64,000 nt of DNA from Gloeocapsa sp. PCC 7428. Lineage in GTDB: Bacteria; Cyanobacteriota; Cyanobacteriia; Cyanobacteriales; Chroococcidiopsidaceae. The notes below the pieces were generated by a model, which made no database searches, had not been told where the DNA came from, and worked only from the letters and a program-made list of their open reading frames with translations. The translations under genes and the position numbers were made by a program. The stretch's first letter is position 1, and each line of letters starts with the position of its first letter. The stretch is from assembly GCF_000317555.1 (NCBI RefSeq), contig NC_019745.1:2046001-2110000 (forward strand), in the 5' to 3' direction. Positions 8,501-17,504 of the stretch are shown here, piece after piece.

Positions 8501-10819
8501 CTAGACATCTAGACGTCTGGGAATTGCATTGCAGTAGCGATCGCGCATCAATTCGATTGTAACTTCGATTAATAGCTGATCGGACGTAGAAATTCGTAAG
8601 AATGTGTCGGATTCGACCAAGCCAATTTTTTGCCAATGCGCAGCCGAGTGCTGTTGTAAATAAGATTCCCACTGTGTTTGTTGTTCTGGCGAGACAGAAA
8701 CAAGAATTCTTGCACCACCTTCGCCAAAAAGAATTTCATCCCAGCGCAAATCAGTGTCGGGGATAAGTGTAATTTTTGCGCCTAAGTTACCACCGATACA
8801 CGATTCAGCGAGGGCGATCGCAATTCCACCTTCTGCACAATCGTGGGCTGAATTGATCCAACCTTGACGAATTCCTTCGCGACAAGCCGCTTGTACCTGA
8901 CGTTCTAAATCAAAATCAACTTGTGGCGGTAATCCGGCAACCATATCGTGAATTGTGGCAAGATACTCAGAACCACCCAAAGTAATGTGCGATTTTAAGG
9001 ATGAGCCGAGAAGATAAATAATATCGCCTGGTGTTTTCCAGCCTTGAGGGCAAATTTTCGTCAAATCAGGAATTAGCCCTACCATCCCCACGACAGGAGT
9101 CGGATAAATTGGTTGTGGATTACCAAAAGAATCGAGCGTTTCATTATAGAGTGATACGTTACCACCTGTAACAGGTGTCTGAAATTCTCGGCAAGCATCT
9201 GCTAAACCACGACAAGCTTCTGCTAATTGCCAGTAACCTACAGGTTTTTCTGGACTACCAAAGTTTAAATTATCTGTGACGGCTAAAGGTTCTGCCCCAA
9301 CACAGCTAAGATTTCGCGCGGCTTCAGCAACAACGGCTTTTGCTCCTTCGTAGGGATTGAGATACACATAACGCGGGTTACAATCGACTGTAGCGGCGAC
9401 TGCTGAGTTTGCAGGCGCAGATTGTGCTTGAGGACGCAAGCGGACAATTGCAGCATCTGCACCCCCAGGAAGCATGACAGTATTATTTTGGACTTGATGA
9501 TCGTACTGGCGGTATACCCAGCGCTTAGAGGCAATTGTGGGTGTATCTAATAAGGTGAGTAGAATCTCACTCCAAGCGTGATTGTCTTGGATTTCCATAC
9601 CAGATGCATTACATGGTGGGAGGCGATCGCTTGTCCATTCCCAAGCTTGACGCGCGTAAGCGGGGGGTTCGCTGAGTAATTCGCGGTGATAAATTGGTGT
9701 ATTTTCGGCTAAAGCCGTTGCGGGAATTTCGGCGGCGACTTTACCTTGAAAGAGAATGCGGACAATCGGTTCGCTAATCACTGTACCAGCAACGACCGCG
9801 TGCAGTCCCCAACGGTGAAAAATATCAATTAATTCTTGTTCTCTACCTTTTTGGGCAACAAATAGCATTCTCTCTTGCGATTCGGAAAGTAGATATTCAT
9901 AAGGAACCATCCCCGTTTCGCGTACCGGAATTTTATCTAAATCAAGTTCAATTCCGACTCCGCCTTTAGCAGCCATTTCTGAAGTTGAACAGGTAATACC
10001 TGCTGCGCCCATATCTTGTGCGGCGACAACTGCACCTGTTTTAAACGCTTCTAGACAAGCTTCAATTAAAGATTTTTCTAGAAAAGGATCGCCGACTTGT
10101 ACTGCGGGACGATCTTTTTCCGATTCGTCGCTGAGTTCTGCACTTGCAAAACTTGCACCGCCCATCCCGTCGCGTCCTGTGGTAGAACCGACATACAGCA
10201 CCGGATTTCCTAATCCTGAAGCACCAGACTTGACGATTTCCTCAGTTTCCATCAACCCAAGCGCCATCACGTTAACTAACGGATTTCCTGAGTACGCAGA
10301 ATCGAAATAAACTTCGCCGCCAACTGTGGGAACACCTACGCAATTACCATAGTGGCTAATACCTGCGACGACACCGGTAAATAATCGTCGTGTTTTGGCG
10401 TCTTCTAGCGAACCAAACCGCAACGAGTTGAGTAGTGCGATCGGACGCGCCCCCATTGTAAAAATATCACGGAGAATACCGCCAACGCCTGTCGCCGCTC
10501 CTTGAAATGGTTCAACCGCTGAAGGGTGATTGTGCGATTCAATTTTGAAAGCAAGTTGCAGTCCGTCACCCAAATCTACGACACCCGCATTTTCTCCAGG
10601 TCCAACGAGAATACGGGAGCCTGTTGTGGGAAACTGTTTAAGGAGCGATCGCGAATTTTTATAGCAACAATGTTCTGACCACATGACGCCAAACATCCCT
10701 AACTCAGCTTTGTTTGGATGGCGTCCTAGTCGCCGCACAATTTCTTCGTATTCTTCAGGTTTTAAACCTTCGTTTGTAATTTCTTCAAGCGAAAAAGGTG
10801 CAGAAGAGAGGACGGACAT
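8501..10819 (-). CDS. purL: phosphoribosylformylglycinamidine synthase subunit PurL
   Basis: A 772-residue small-type PurL, which works with PurS and PurQ (not in this window) to make FGAM. Marker segments are [19 protein letters not shown] near residue 47, [35 protein letters not shown], and in the second half [13 protein letters not shown] and GGNVSLYNE. The ATG at 10819 is clear. The purL-purF order suggests one transcript, although the spacer to purF carries TGACC-type repeats. Confidence 0.97.
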   Translation of the reverse strand: MSVLSSAPFSLEEITNEGLKPEEYEEIVRRLGRHPNKAELGMFGVMWSEHCCYKNSRSLLKQFPTTGSRILVGPGENAGVVDLGDGLQLAFKIESHNHPSAVEPFQGAATGVGGILRDIFTMGARPIALLNSLRFGSLEDAKTRRLFTGVVAGISHYGNCVGVPTVGGEVYFDSAYSGNPLVNVMALGLMETEEIVKSGASGLGNPVLYVGSTTGRDGMGGASFASAELSDESEKDRPAVQVGDPFLEKSLIEACLEAFKTGAVVAAQDMGAAGITCSTSEMAAKGGVGIELDLDKIPVRETGMVPYEYLLSESQERMLFVAQKGREQELIDIFHRWGLHAVVAGTVISEPIVRILFQGKVAAEIPATALAENTPIYHRELLSEPPAYARQAWEWTSDRLPPCNASGMEIQDNHAWSEILLTLLDTPTIASKRWVYRQYDHQVQNNTVMLPGGADAAIVRLRPQAQSAPANSAVAATVDCNPRYVYLNPYEGAKAVVAEAARNLSCVGAEPLAVTDNLNFGSPEKPVGYWQLAEACRGLADACREFQTPVTGGNVSLYNETLDSFGNPQPIYPTPVVGMVGLIPDLTKICPQGWKTPGDIIYLLGSSLKSHITLGGSEYLATIHDMVAGLPPQVDFDLERQVQAACREGIRQGWINSAHDCAEGGIAIALAESCIGGNLGAKITLIPDTDLRWDEILFGEGGARILVSVSPEQQTQWESYLQQHSAAHWQKIGLVESDTFLRISTSDQLLIEVTIELMRDRYCNAIPRRLDV

Positions 10820-10884
10820 AACTGTATTAGGAGACAGGATAAAGAATTATTTTATCGATTTGAGCGCATCCCTTCACATAAGTT

Positions 10885-11541
10885 TCAGCTTGAATTTGAT
10901 GCATTGATATCTAAGTTTTGCAGAATGATATTAGCTCTGGGCATAAATCCATCTCCGTATTCTACTGGGTAATGCGTCACAACATAGAACGCATTCCCTG
11001 CCACTTCTCCAAGATATACAGTACCTGTTATATTTTTTTCGGGTTGATGAAAGACGATTTTTTCCTTAGCCCAGGGATACGTAGCTTCTTGCACAACCTC
11101 AACAATTCGCCAGCCATTTGATGCAAGTAAACCGTTTTCTCCTTCAATCCAACTTTGTTTCAACTGGTTGAGTGTATTAGCATAACCTGGAAAGAAGAGT
11201 TGAACATACGCTGCTTCATTTTTTGTCCCACCAAAGTTGGTGTAAAATCGAACTGTAGTGCCTTCGCCAGAACTAACTGATTCAGGAATAAAATCTTGGT
11301 TCGGGAAGTAGGTTGTAAAGAGTGGGTGGCTATACTCTTGTAAAGAAACAGTTGTTTTTTCTCCTTCAATATTAATAGTGGCTGTTTTTGTCGATGGTTT
11401 CTGTGTATCTCTAGGTGACTCAACTTGAGTCAAATCTCTTGAATTGTTGTGATTTATGCCTTCTGTACTAGCAAGAGAACAAGCTGTCGCACTCAATAAG
11501 AATAAACAACTTATTAAGTAAGTAAGTTGATAGGGTTTCAT
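10885..11541 (-). CDS. predicted lipoprotein of unknown function
   Basis: From the ATG at 11541 the protein starts MKPYQLTYLISCLFLLSATAC, a signal peptide ending in a lipobox-like Cys, then an Asn/Ser-rich linker. An upstream ATG at 11589 would hide the signal peptide. The mature part has a beta-rich segment with VRFYTNFGGTKNEAAYVQLFFPG and a later NAFYVVTHYPVEYGDGFMPRANIIL; I do not recognise a family. It is probably anchored in the outer or plasma membrane facing the periplasm. Downstream spacing to purL is only 65 bases. Confidence 0.65.
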   Translation of the reverse strand: MKPYQLTYLISCLFLLSATACSLASTEGINHNNSRDLTQVESPRDTQKPSTKTATINIEGEKTTVSLQEYSHPLFTTYFPNQDFIPESVSSGEGTTVRFYTNFGGTKNEAAYVQLFFPGYANTLNQLKQSWIEGENGLLASNGWRIVEVVQEATYPWAKEKIVFHQPEKNITGTVYLGEVAGNAFYVVTHYPVEYGDGFMPRANIILQNLDINASNSS

Positions 11542-11589
11542 GGAGAATCTTGAATATTTTTCAGCGTCAATAAATATTTTGATATTCAT

Positions 11590-12036
11590 GACAATATAAG
11601 CGATCGCCTAACTTACTATATTGTTCCCTCACTTGATTAGCGTCAGAAATTAAATACCTCGTTCTATCTTATTCAAATAGTTGACGAATTCCATCACTTA
11701 GATCAAGCATTCACCTAAAATAGAAGTTATAAAGTGCTACTCTTACCTATAAGATTCAAAACCTCAGATTAATGGCAAGGGGCTATCTTGTTTTATTATA
11801 AAGTAGCTAAACGTTTATTAATTCAATTTAGCTCAAAAATATAAAAAAGTAAATTTGAACGTAAGAAGATTGAGTTAATTCGTGACAAGTTACAGAAGCG
11901 TTAAAAATATGCGCTTGAATTCTGCATGATTTATTCAAAAATACGACTAATTGTCTCAGTTTTCAGATTTTGACCTCCCAGAAAACCCCGAAGATAAATT
12001 GTCTATTAACAAAAAAACCGTGATTATACTGGAGAT
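11590..12036. other. AT-rich spacer with no gene seen
   Basis: This AT-rich stretch between the lipoprotein gene and the candidate small RNA has no open frame with coding character on either strand. It should carry the lipoprotein promoter on the minus strand and, at its right end, a TATACT -10 element (12025-12030) for the rightward candidate RNA. Confidence 0.5.
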
Positions 12037-12131
12037 TGTGCGAGAACTTAGCGATTACAATCAATTCAGTTAACGCGATTCCTCTCCTGCTTCTAGACTC
12101 ACCGCCAGCAATCCTGCACTGGCGGATTTTT
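12037..12131 (+). ncRNA. candidate small RNA with intrinsic terminator
   Basis: A -10 box TATACT at 12025-12030 is followed about 70 bases later by a strong terminator hairpin, CCGCCAG (12102-12108) and CTGGCGG (12119-12125), and the T-run ATTTTT. The interval of about 95 bases has no open reading frame with a ribosome binding site. A TTGTCT at 11999 is a possible -35, but its 20-base spacing is long. It does not show the unpaired ACTCCTCACAC core of the cyanobacterial Yfr1 RNA, so I leave it unnamed. Confidence 0.45.
12102..12131 (+). terminator. Rho-independent terminator
   Basis: A perfect 7-bp GC-rich stem CCGCCAG/CTGGCGG with a 10-base loop is followed directly by ATTTTTC. No protein gene ends just upstream on the plus strand, so it most likely ends a small RNA. 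Confidence 0.75.
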
Positions 12132-12362
12132 CACTATTAATTTAGTCAAATAATGTTGAAGCTAATGTAAGTCATCGAGCAGGTAAGGGGTAATAGGTAA
12201 TTGGAAGCTATACTCATTAGTTGAACAAGTTAATAATAAGTTTAGGTCGCAGTCTTTGGTGATAAAGATTGAAGAATGCAATCTTGACTTTGTGAAGGAA
12301 ACAGACTAAAAGTAGAGTGAATGCGATCGCATTTGTGATAGTCGCGTCTGAGTAGCTTTTTA

Positions 12363-13097
12363 GTGAATGCCACAACCTTGATACTTGCTGTTTTAATTTT
12401 TGCAGCAGCAGTATTGTATTCCTCTGTTGGTCATGCAGGTTCGTCGGGTTATCTGACAATTATGGCATTGATGGGTGTCGCCCCAGCGGTGATGAAACCG
12501 ACGGCTTTGACACTGAATATATTAGTTGCAGCGATCGCGACAGTGAAATTTTATCGTGCGGGATATTTTTCTTGGTCGTTATTTTTGCCACTGGCGATCG
12601 CTTCGATACCATGTTCGTTTATCGGTGGGTATCTGACTTTACCTGCGAGTATCTACAATCCGATTACAGGTGGCGCTTTACTCGTTGCAGCTTATAAACT
12701 TTTTCGCACGCATCACACAATTACAGCAACATCTCAAGCCATACCGCTACTTGCTGCACTTTTGTCAGGCGCAGCGATCGGTTTTTTATCAGGCGTCACG
12801 GGTATCGGTGGCGGAATTTTTCTATCTCCGCTACTTTTACTTATGGGCTGGGCAGATCCGCGCCAATCTGCGGGAATCTCCGCTGCATTTATTCTTGTCA
12901 ATTCAACTGCTGGATTACTCGGACATCTTTCGCACACAACATTATTGCCCAAAGCCATTATATTTTGGGCACCATCAGCTATTATTGGTGGTTTTATTGG
13001 TGCCGAGTATGGTAGTAAGCACAAAAGTGCAAATTTCCAACGGCTACTATCGATATTATTAGTTATTGCCGGACTAAAACTGCTGTTTTCGTGGTAG
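12363..13097 (+). CDS. TauE/SafE family sulfite or anion exporter
   Basis: An integral membrane protein of 244 residues with about seven to eight hydrophobic helices. The family marks are the two repeated halves with GHAGSSGYLTIMAL near the start and GVTGIGGGIFLSPLLLLMGW in the middle. Known members move sulfite, sulfoacetate or related C2 anions across the inner membrane; the substrate here is unknown. The start is GTG at 12363. It is a single gene in an accessory region. Confidence 0.85.
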   Translation: MNATTLILAVLIFAAAVLYSSVGHAGSSGYLTIMALMGVAPAVMKPTALTLNILVAAIATVKFYRAGYFSWSLFLPLAIASIPCSFIGGYLTLPASIYNPITGGALLVAAYKLFRTHHTITATSQAIPLLAALLSGAAIGFLSGVTGIGGGIFLSPLLLLMGWADPRQSAGISAAFILVNSTAGLLGHLSHTTLLPKAIIFWAPSAIIGGFIGAEYGSKHKSANFQRLLSILLVIAGLKLLFSW

Positions 13098-13151
13098 CGA
13101 TCGCACTTTGATAAGAGCAGAATATATAGCAGGAGTAAGGGTTAAACTCTA

Positions 13152-13334
13152 GTGAAGAAAATCACCATTGACCAGCAATTAGATAATTTACAAAAAGATT
13201 TTATTGATTTAAAAGCGGGACAAACAGAAATCAAAAGCGCAGAAATTTTAGTGTGCGCAGGCACACTTTGTCTATGTAGCCGCAACTTCAGTTGCAGGCA
13301 ATCTGCGATTCATACACGAGGTTTACTAGACTAG
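13152..13334 (+). pseudogene. gene remnant ended by a dispersed repeat
   Basis: A GTG start opens 60 codons. The first 30 (KKITIDQQLDNLQKDFIDLK and the following KAGQTEIK) look like the start of a coiled-coil protein. The rest is a translation of the double-hairpin repeat at 13250-13299 and reads as an unnatural Cys-rich string. The simplest view is that a gene lost its 3' part when the repeat arrived. It could also be a noncoding open frame. Confidence 0.45.
13250..13299 (+). repeat. double-hairpin dispersed repeat, copy 2
   Basis: Hairpin 1 is AGTGTGC (13250-13256), loop GCAG, GCACACT (13261-13267). The linker holds GTCTATGTAGC (13270-13280), identical to copy 1. Hairpin 2 is GCAACT-TC-AGTTGC (13282-13295), followed by AGGC. 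All stem bases differ in ways that keep pairing relative to copy 1, while linker and loop sizes are conserved. Confidence 0.8.
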
Positions 13335-13359
13335 AAGAAAGCAGCGTATTAAAGCATCT

Positions 13360-13704
13360 ATGAACCTACGAATTTTAGCAACAACAATATTCTTATCTAC
13401 CGCAAGCCTTGTTGCTCCTGTAAAAGCCCAAACACCAGCAACCGAATCGCCAACCGCACCAATATCTAACCCAGTTGCAAATGCTTGCATTCAAAACCAA
13501 GCAGAAACCTTACCTATACCTTTTAGCGACGTTTCTCCCAATCACTGGGCTTTCAAAGCTGTGATGACGATGTATTATTGTGGTGCCTTCCGTCAAGCTG
13601 CACCACCGTCTTTGTTTCAGCAATCAACACCGACACAAAGTCAGCAGTCTAACCCTACAGAAGGCACCATCGAGTTTACTGCACCAGTTGCACCTAACAG
13701 TTAA
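13360..13704 (+). CDS. small secreted protein with a single SLH-like motif
   Basis: The protein has an N-terminal signal peptide (ILATTIFLSTASLVAPVKAQ), a Thr/Pro/Ala-rich linker, then FSDVSPNHWAFKAVMTMYYC, which resembles the start of an S-layer homology repeat, and a low-complexity Gln/Ser/Pro tail. A single SLH-like unit is too little for cell-wall anchoring on its own. The function is unknown. The gene overlaps the stop of the convergent ferritin-like gene by four bases. Confidence 0.6.
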   Translation: MNLRILATTIFLSTASLVAPVKAQTPATESPTAPISNPVANACIQNQAETLPIPFSDVSPNHWAFKAVMTMYYCGAFRQAAPPSLFQQSTPTQSQQSNPTEGTIEFTAPVAPNS

Positions 13705-14444
13705 GCCGCAGTTAGTTCATCAGACACGTCTGCGGGTGCAGCATCTTGTACAAGTGATGGCATTTGTCCGCTGCGTTGTAGCAAACCACCAACCATTGCA
13801 AGTAAAGCATTAACTTTACGAGTGCGCCATTCATCAACGAGTTGTTGTACTTCAACAACTGACATTCTACGGGTCATTGCTTCATACAAGTATGCGGCAT
13901 GACCTGTTTCATCTTGGGCAATACTCAGCATTCCTTTTTTGAGGTTTCGCGCAGTTGCGTCATCTTCTGGTAACACATTTGCCATCCGCGCAAAGTCTTT
14001 GCTCGCGTCTAGCTCTAAAATGTAGGTGCTAGGCATAAAAACTTTCCAGTCGATATTGTCTGGTTTAAGCTGTTCAGGAGAATATCCCTCAAAGTAAGCG
14101 GCAAAGAAAGGACTGCGCCGCTCATTTGGCTTGTCATCAGACGGTTTGGGAAGGTTTTTGAAGTCTATAACTTGTTTGTCAAGTTGTTTTAAGGCATGAG
14201 CAAAAATATGCCCGTGTCTTGTTTCGTCGTCGGCGTGTTTCGTTAGTTTTTCTGCAAGCCAAGCATCGCCTTCTGCTGCTGCGCGTTTACTCAGTGCTTC
14301 TAAAAATGGAACTGAACCTGATTCTGCAAGTTGGAACCCAGCTAATACATTAGGACGCGTTAAGGGATCGCGAATTTGCCGCGCTGCTACATACGATGCA
14401 GCACTTGAACCAGCTAAGTGTAGAACGTGTGTGAGAAAGTTCAT
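13701..14444 (-). CDS. ferritin-like diiron protein
   Basis: The 247 residues are mostly helical. Candidate carboxylate and His metal ligands appear in the expected order: AESGSVPF near residue 40, DDETRHGH near 70, ELDASKDF near 150, and QDETGHAAYLYE near 180. This matches a four-helix ferritin-like diiron bundle, possibly an oxidase, hydroxylase or rubrerythrin relative. The substrate is unknown. There is no signal peptide; the C-terminus is a loose acidic tail. It stands alone, convergent with the small secreted protein gene. Confidence 0.65.
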   Translation of the reverse strand: MNFLTHVLHLAGSSAASYVAARQIRDPLTRPNVLAGFQLAESGSVPFLEALSKRAAAEGDAWLAEKLTKHADDETRHGHIFAHALKQLDKQVIDFKNLPKPSDDKPNERRSPFFAAYFEGYSPEQLKPDNIDWKVFMPSTYILELDASKDFARMANVLPEDDATARNLKKGMLSIAQDETGHAAYLYEAMTRRMSVVEVQQLVDEWRTRKVNALLAMVGGLLQRSGQMPSLVQDAAPADVSDELTAA

Positions 14445-14574
14445 GATCTACTTATGCTGTATGAGGAGGTTACATCATTGATCCTAATCGCTAATTTCTG
14501 ATTAGGGTGGCAATATCTGATACATCAGTAAATTATATTTGGCAGTATTTTAAATGTTGTGCAAAATTAAGAAC

Positions 14575-14595
14575 AATCTTACGCATCGTAAGATT
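14575..14595. promoter_or_regulatory. perfect inverted repeat upstream of a small membrane protein gene
   Basis: AATCTTACG (14575-14583) and CGTAAGATT (14587-14595) form a 9-bp perfect inverted repeat with a 3-base centre, 34 bases before the ATG at 14629. It could be an operator or an RNA hairpin in the leader. Confidence 0.5.
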
Positions 14596-14628
14596 AATTC
14601 AGAAGTTGTCTTTTTACCGCAGAACATT

Positions 14629-14973
14629 ATGAAACCAAGTCACCTCATTACTCTTATCTCGGTTGCGGCGATCGCGGGGACTACTTTCGTTAATTCTAGT
14701 CCGGCTCAAGCGTGTCCTTTTAGCTCTAAGCTTTCGGCTAATTCTGCAAATCAGTCACCATCAAGTATGAACCCGACAACGAATAATTCCAATGTAGCAG
14801 GATTCGCGCTACTCTCAGGTTTACTCGCAGTTGGTGGCGTTTATTGGTCGCGCCGTTCGCGTCAATCTGATGCTGTTATCGATCGCGCTGAATACGAAGC
14901 AATAGAAATGGTTGATACTTCGGCGGTTGAGCAAGTAGTAGAAGAACGCGAGTTAGTTGGTAGCCGGAAGTAA
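14629..14973 (+). CDS. small single-pass membrane protein, unknown
   Basis: From the ATG at 14629 the protein has a signal peptide ending near SSPAQA-CPF, a Ser/Asn-rich external segment of about 40 residues, one transmembrane helix (GFALLSGLLAVGGVYW) followed by RRSR, and an acidic cytoplasmic tail. The helix plus basic stop resembles a C-terminal sorting signal, but 45 residues follow it, so it is probably a type I membrane protein. An ATG 75 bases upstream would bury the signal peptide. No family is recognised. Confidence 0.55.
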   Translation: MKPSHLITLISVAAIAGTTFVNSSPAQACPFSSKLSANSANQSPSSMNPTTNNSNVAGFALLSGLLAVGGVYWSRRSRQSDAVIDRAEYEAIEMVDTSAVEQVVEERELVGSRK

Positions 14974-15121
14974 GCAGGGTAGTAGAGTATGAGGGAAAAA
15001 TAGCAATTAAATAAATCTCTCAGTCTCTACAACACTTTTACACTCCTACTCTCCCACAAGTCACTATCAATGCCCCTCTTATTTGTTAATATCGCACGGG
15101 TAGCAATTTGGGTTTGAGGTT

Positions 15122-15676
15122 GTGAAACTACCTGTGCGATCGCTTCTTTTTATCTGCGCGATTATTCTTTTATTAGGATTAAGTGCGTGGCATCTGATTC
15201 CACACGCACAATATACGGTACTAAAAGTCAGCGATGGCGATACGATTACGGTGACTGATACCAAAGGAGCTAAAATTCACGTCCGCTTCGCCTGTGTTGA
15301 TGCTCCAGAAATACCGCATTCTAATCAAGAAAAATACACGAAAAATAAGATTGCGCGTAATCAGTTTAACTGGGGAATGAAAGCGCAACAGCGCGTTCAG
15401 CAACTGATCGATCAAGGTGGCGATCGCGTTGCTTTAAAGATTACGGATAGCGATCGCTATGGTCGCCAAATTGGTGAAGTGCGTCTTGCTGATGGAACTT
15501 TGATTCAAGAAGTTTTGGCGCGTGAAGGACTCGCACTCGTTTACCGTCCTTATCTTAAAAATTGTCCGAGTGCTACTGCTGTTGAACAAGCGGAAGCTAA
15601 AGCTAAAAGTCAACGCACAGGTGTATGGAGTGATGCGCGTTTTGTCGAGCCTTGGCAGTACCGGAGCCGAAAATAA
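15122..15676 (+). CDS. staphylococcal nuclease-like (thermonuclease) protein
   Basis: A GTG start is followed by a hydrophobic segment (LLFICAIILLLGLSAW) that acts as a signal peptide or anchor. Then comes a staphylococcal-nuclease OB-fold: VSDGDTITV, VRFACVDAPEI with the catalytic Arg and Asp, and REGLALVYRPY with the second Arg. The enzyme should cut DNA or RNA with Ca2+ outside the cytoplasm. The C-terminus ends in the usual GVWSDARFVEPWQYR. It is a single gene. Confidence 0.9.
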   Translation: MKLPVRSLLFICAIILLLGLSAWHLIPHAQYTVLKVSDGDTITVTDTKGAKIHVRFACVDAPEIPHSNQEKYTKNKIARNQFNWGMKAQQRVQQLIDQGGDRVALKITDSDRYGRQIGEVRLADGTLIQEVLAREGLALVYRPYLKNCPSATAVEQAEAKAKSQRTGVWSDARFVEPWQYRSRK

Positions 15677-15696
15677 AAGAAGTAGAAATTGTTGCG

Positions 15697-16359
15697 CTAA
15701 ATGGCATCCGCCTCATTTTGATGCACTCGATCTAACGTGGTATGGAATGTATTAATATCAGCGATTAAACTGGTAGATTGAAGGGCTGCAAGAGAAGTTG
15801 TGCGATTCTGCTCTGAGAATGAATAACAGGCATCGCTAATCAACACTGGGACATATCCTAAATCTGCGGCATGACGCACCGTAGGCTCAATGCCGAATTC
15901 GAGAACGGCTCCGACGATCGCGATCGCTTCAATTCGAGCATCCCGCAGCGCCAGATCCAGATACGAGCCAACAAATGCTGACATTGTTAGCTTGTCAAAC
16001 GCGACTTCTGACGGTAGCGGTGCTAAATCTGGAACCACAGCATGAGCAGCAGAATCAGGTAAAAAATTGGGCTGAACTTCTGCAACCGTTGTCACGCGCT
16101 GGAGTGCCATTGCTCCCTTGAGTTGCGAAACACCGGCGATCTCTTTTGGCAACGTTGTATGACGCGAGAAGAAAACTCGCATTTGGTGAGATCTAGCGAC
16201 ATCAACAACCTGCTTTACCTGCTGAATAAATTCGACGGCATTAAATAGCTGTTGCGCGATTCCAACTTGCATATCGTAGACTAGAAGCGCCATTTTCTGA
16301 GGATGGCAAACATCCTCTAAGGTCATCGGAATAGAAAGTCCAAACGCAGATTGCATCAT
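15697..16359 (-). CDS. isochorismatase-like cysteine hydrolase
   Basis: The 220 residues have the fold signatures ALLVYDMQVGI near residue 27 (with the catalytic Asp), a middle FDKLTMSAFVGSYLDLALRD, and AIAIVGAVLEFGIEPTVRHA. At the place where the family often has the nucleophilic Cys (normally G-x-x-x-x-x-C) the sequence reads IVGAVLEFGIE, so the Cys appears to be replaced. That makes hydrolase activity doubtful. The ATG overlaps the stop of the upstream NmrA-like gene as TAATG, so translation is coupled. Confidence 0.75.
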   Translation of the reverse strand: MMQSAFGLSIPMTLEDVCHPQKMALLVYDMQVGIAQQLFNAVEFIQQVKQVVDVARSHQMRVFFSRHTTLPKEIAGVSQLKGAMALQRVTTVAEVQPNFLPDSAAHAVVPDLAPLPSEVAFDKLTMSAFVGSYLDLALRDARIEAIAIVGAVLEFGIEPTVRHAADLGYVPVLISDACYSFSEQNRTTSLAALQSTSLIADINTFHTTLDRVHQNEADAI

Positions 16360-17240
16360 TAAGCTCCTACAGTTGTTAAAAAGTCTTGCGCGTGAGACTG
16401 GACGTAATCTTGAACGAATGCTGCAAACGATGTGGGGGAGTCATGCAAAAGGTCTGCGATCGTGCTAGTCACTGCTGATCCTGCCCCTGCTTGCCAACAC
16501 TCAAATAACTGAGCTTCTGCATCGAGATACCATTCTGGTTCCCCATTTGCGAGTCGTGCAGCTTTCAAATCAGCAGGCGCAACATTAATGTATTGCACGG
16601 GTTTGTTGAGGGCTTCTGTAAAATAATCGGCAACTTGAGCAAAGGAAACCGCTTCAGATCCCGTCAAATCATAAGCTTGATTTTCATGTCCGGATTCACT
16701 CAAACAAACAGCGGCTACGGCGGCTACGTCGCGTGCATCGACATGGGAGATTTTTGTGTCTCCTACCGAGTGATAGAACGCACCTTGTTGAGCGATCGCG
16801 GAAGTAAACCAACGCATATTCTGCATGAGCATATTTGGACGAAGATGAGTCCAACTCATGCCTGATTTTTCTAGATGTTCTTCAATTTGGCGATGCCATT
16901 GCTGAAATGCGCTAGGAAGTTCGCCGGAACGTAATACCGATAGTTTCACAATATGACGAACTCCGGCGCGTTTTGCTGAATCAATAAAATTGCACTCTAA
17001 TTCAACCTGGCGCGGATCGTTGGGCATCACAAGAAAGGCAGTTTCAATTCCTTGCAAAGCCGCATCTAAACTGTCGGGTTGTGAAAAATCACCTTGGGCA
17101 AGTTCAACGCCTTGAGATTGTAGTTTGGTTGCTTTTTGGCGATCGCGTACCAATCCTCTAATTGTGGCGTTTTTGTGCAGAAGATGATGAATCACTTCTC
17201 CACCAATGTTTCCAGTTGCGCCAGTGACAAGAATCGTCAT
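16359..17240 (-). CDS. NmrA-like NAD(P)-binding reductase
   Basis: The protein is an atypical short-chain dehydrogenase of 293 residues. It starts with a Rossmann motif TGATGNIGGEV and includes NmrA/QOR2-like parts such as GDFSQPDSLDAALQGIETAFLV and WTHLRPNMLMQNMRW. Such proteins are NAD(P)H-dependent quinone reductases or NADP sensors. I start at the ATG at 17240, which places the Rossmann motif at the very N-terminus; the longer frame adds an unconserved basic leader. It is followed without gap by the isochorismatase-like gene. Confidence 0.8.
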   Translation of the reverse strand: MTILVTGATGNIGGEVIHHLLHKNATIRGLVRDRQKATKLQSQGVELAQGDFSQPDSLDAALQGIETAFLVMPNDPRQVELECNFIDSAKRAGVRHIVKLSVLRSGELPSAFQQWHRQIEEHLEKSGMSWTHLRPNMLMQNMRWFTSAIAQQGAFYHSVGDTKISHVDARDVAAVAAVCLSESGHENQAYDLTGSEAVSFAQVADYFTEALNKPVQYINVAPADLKAARLANGEPEWYLDAEAQLFECWQAGAGSAVTSTIADLLHDSPTSFAAFVQDYVQSHAQDFLTTVGA

Positions 17241-17504
17241 AATAGTTAAGCCTCCTGTTCTCGATCGCTTACATAGTCGCAGTTCCAAGATTCGCAACGG
17301 TCATCAAACTACACTTTGGTTTGGAATATGATGCAAATAACTTTGTCATGCGTGGCAGAATTACACAAGTCATGAAAGTCAGCAGCGCGATCGCATTTCC
17401 TTATTCAATGAACTCTTGGAAACCAAAACCGAGTACCTCACGTTGAGCGTTATCAAGTGATGGCTAATGCCATTGCTTTCTCTTCCTTGATATCATCCGT
17501 CTCA

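Noticed and set aside
12217-12459. 80-codon minus-strand frame
   Set aside because: Overlaps the start of the TauE/SafE gene and the spacer; composition is biased and there is no ribosome binding site or recognisable motif.
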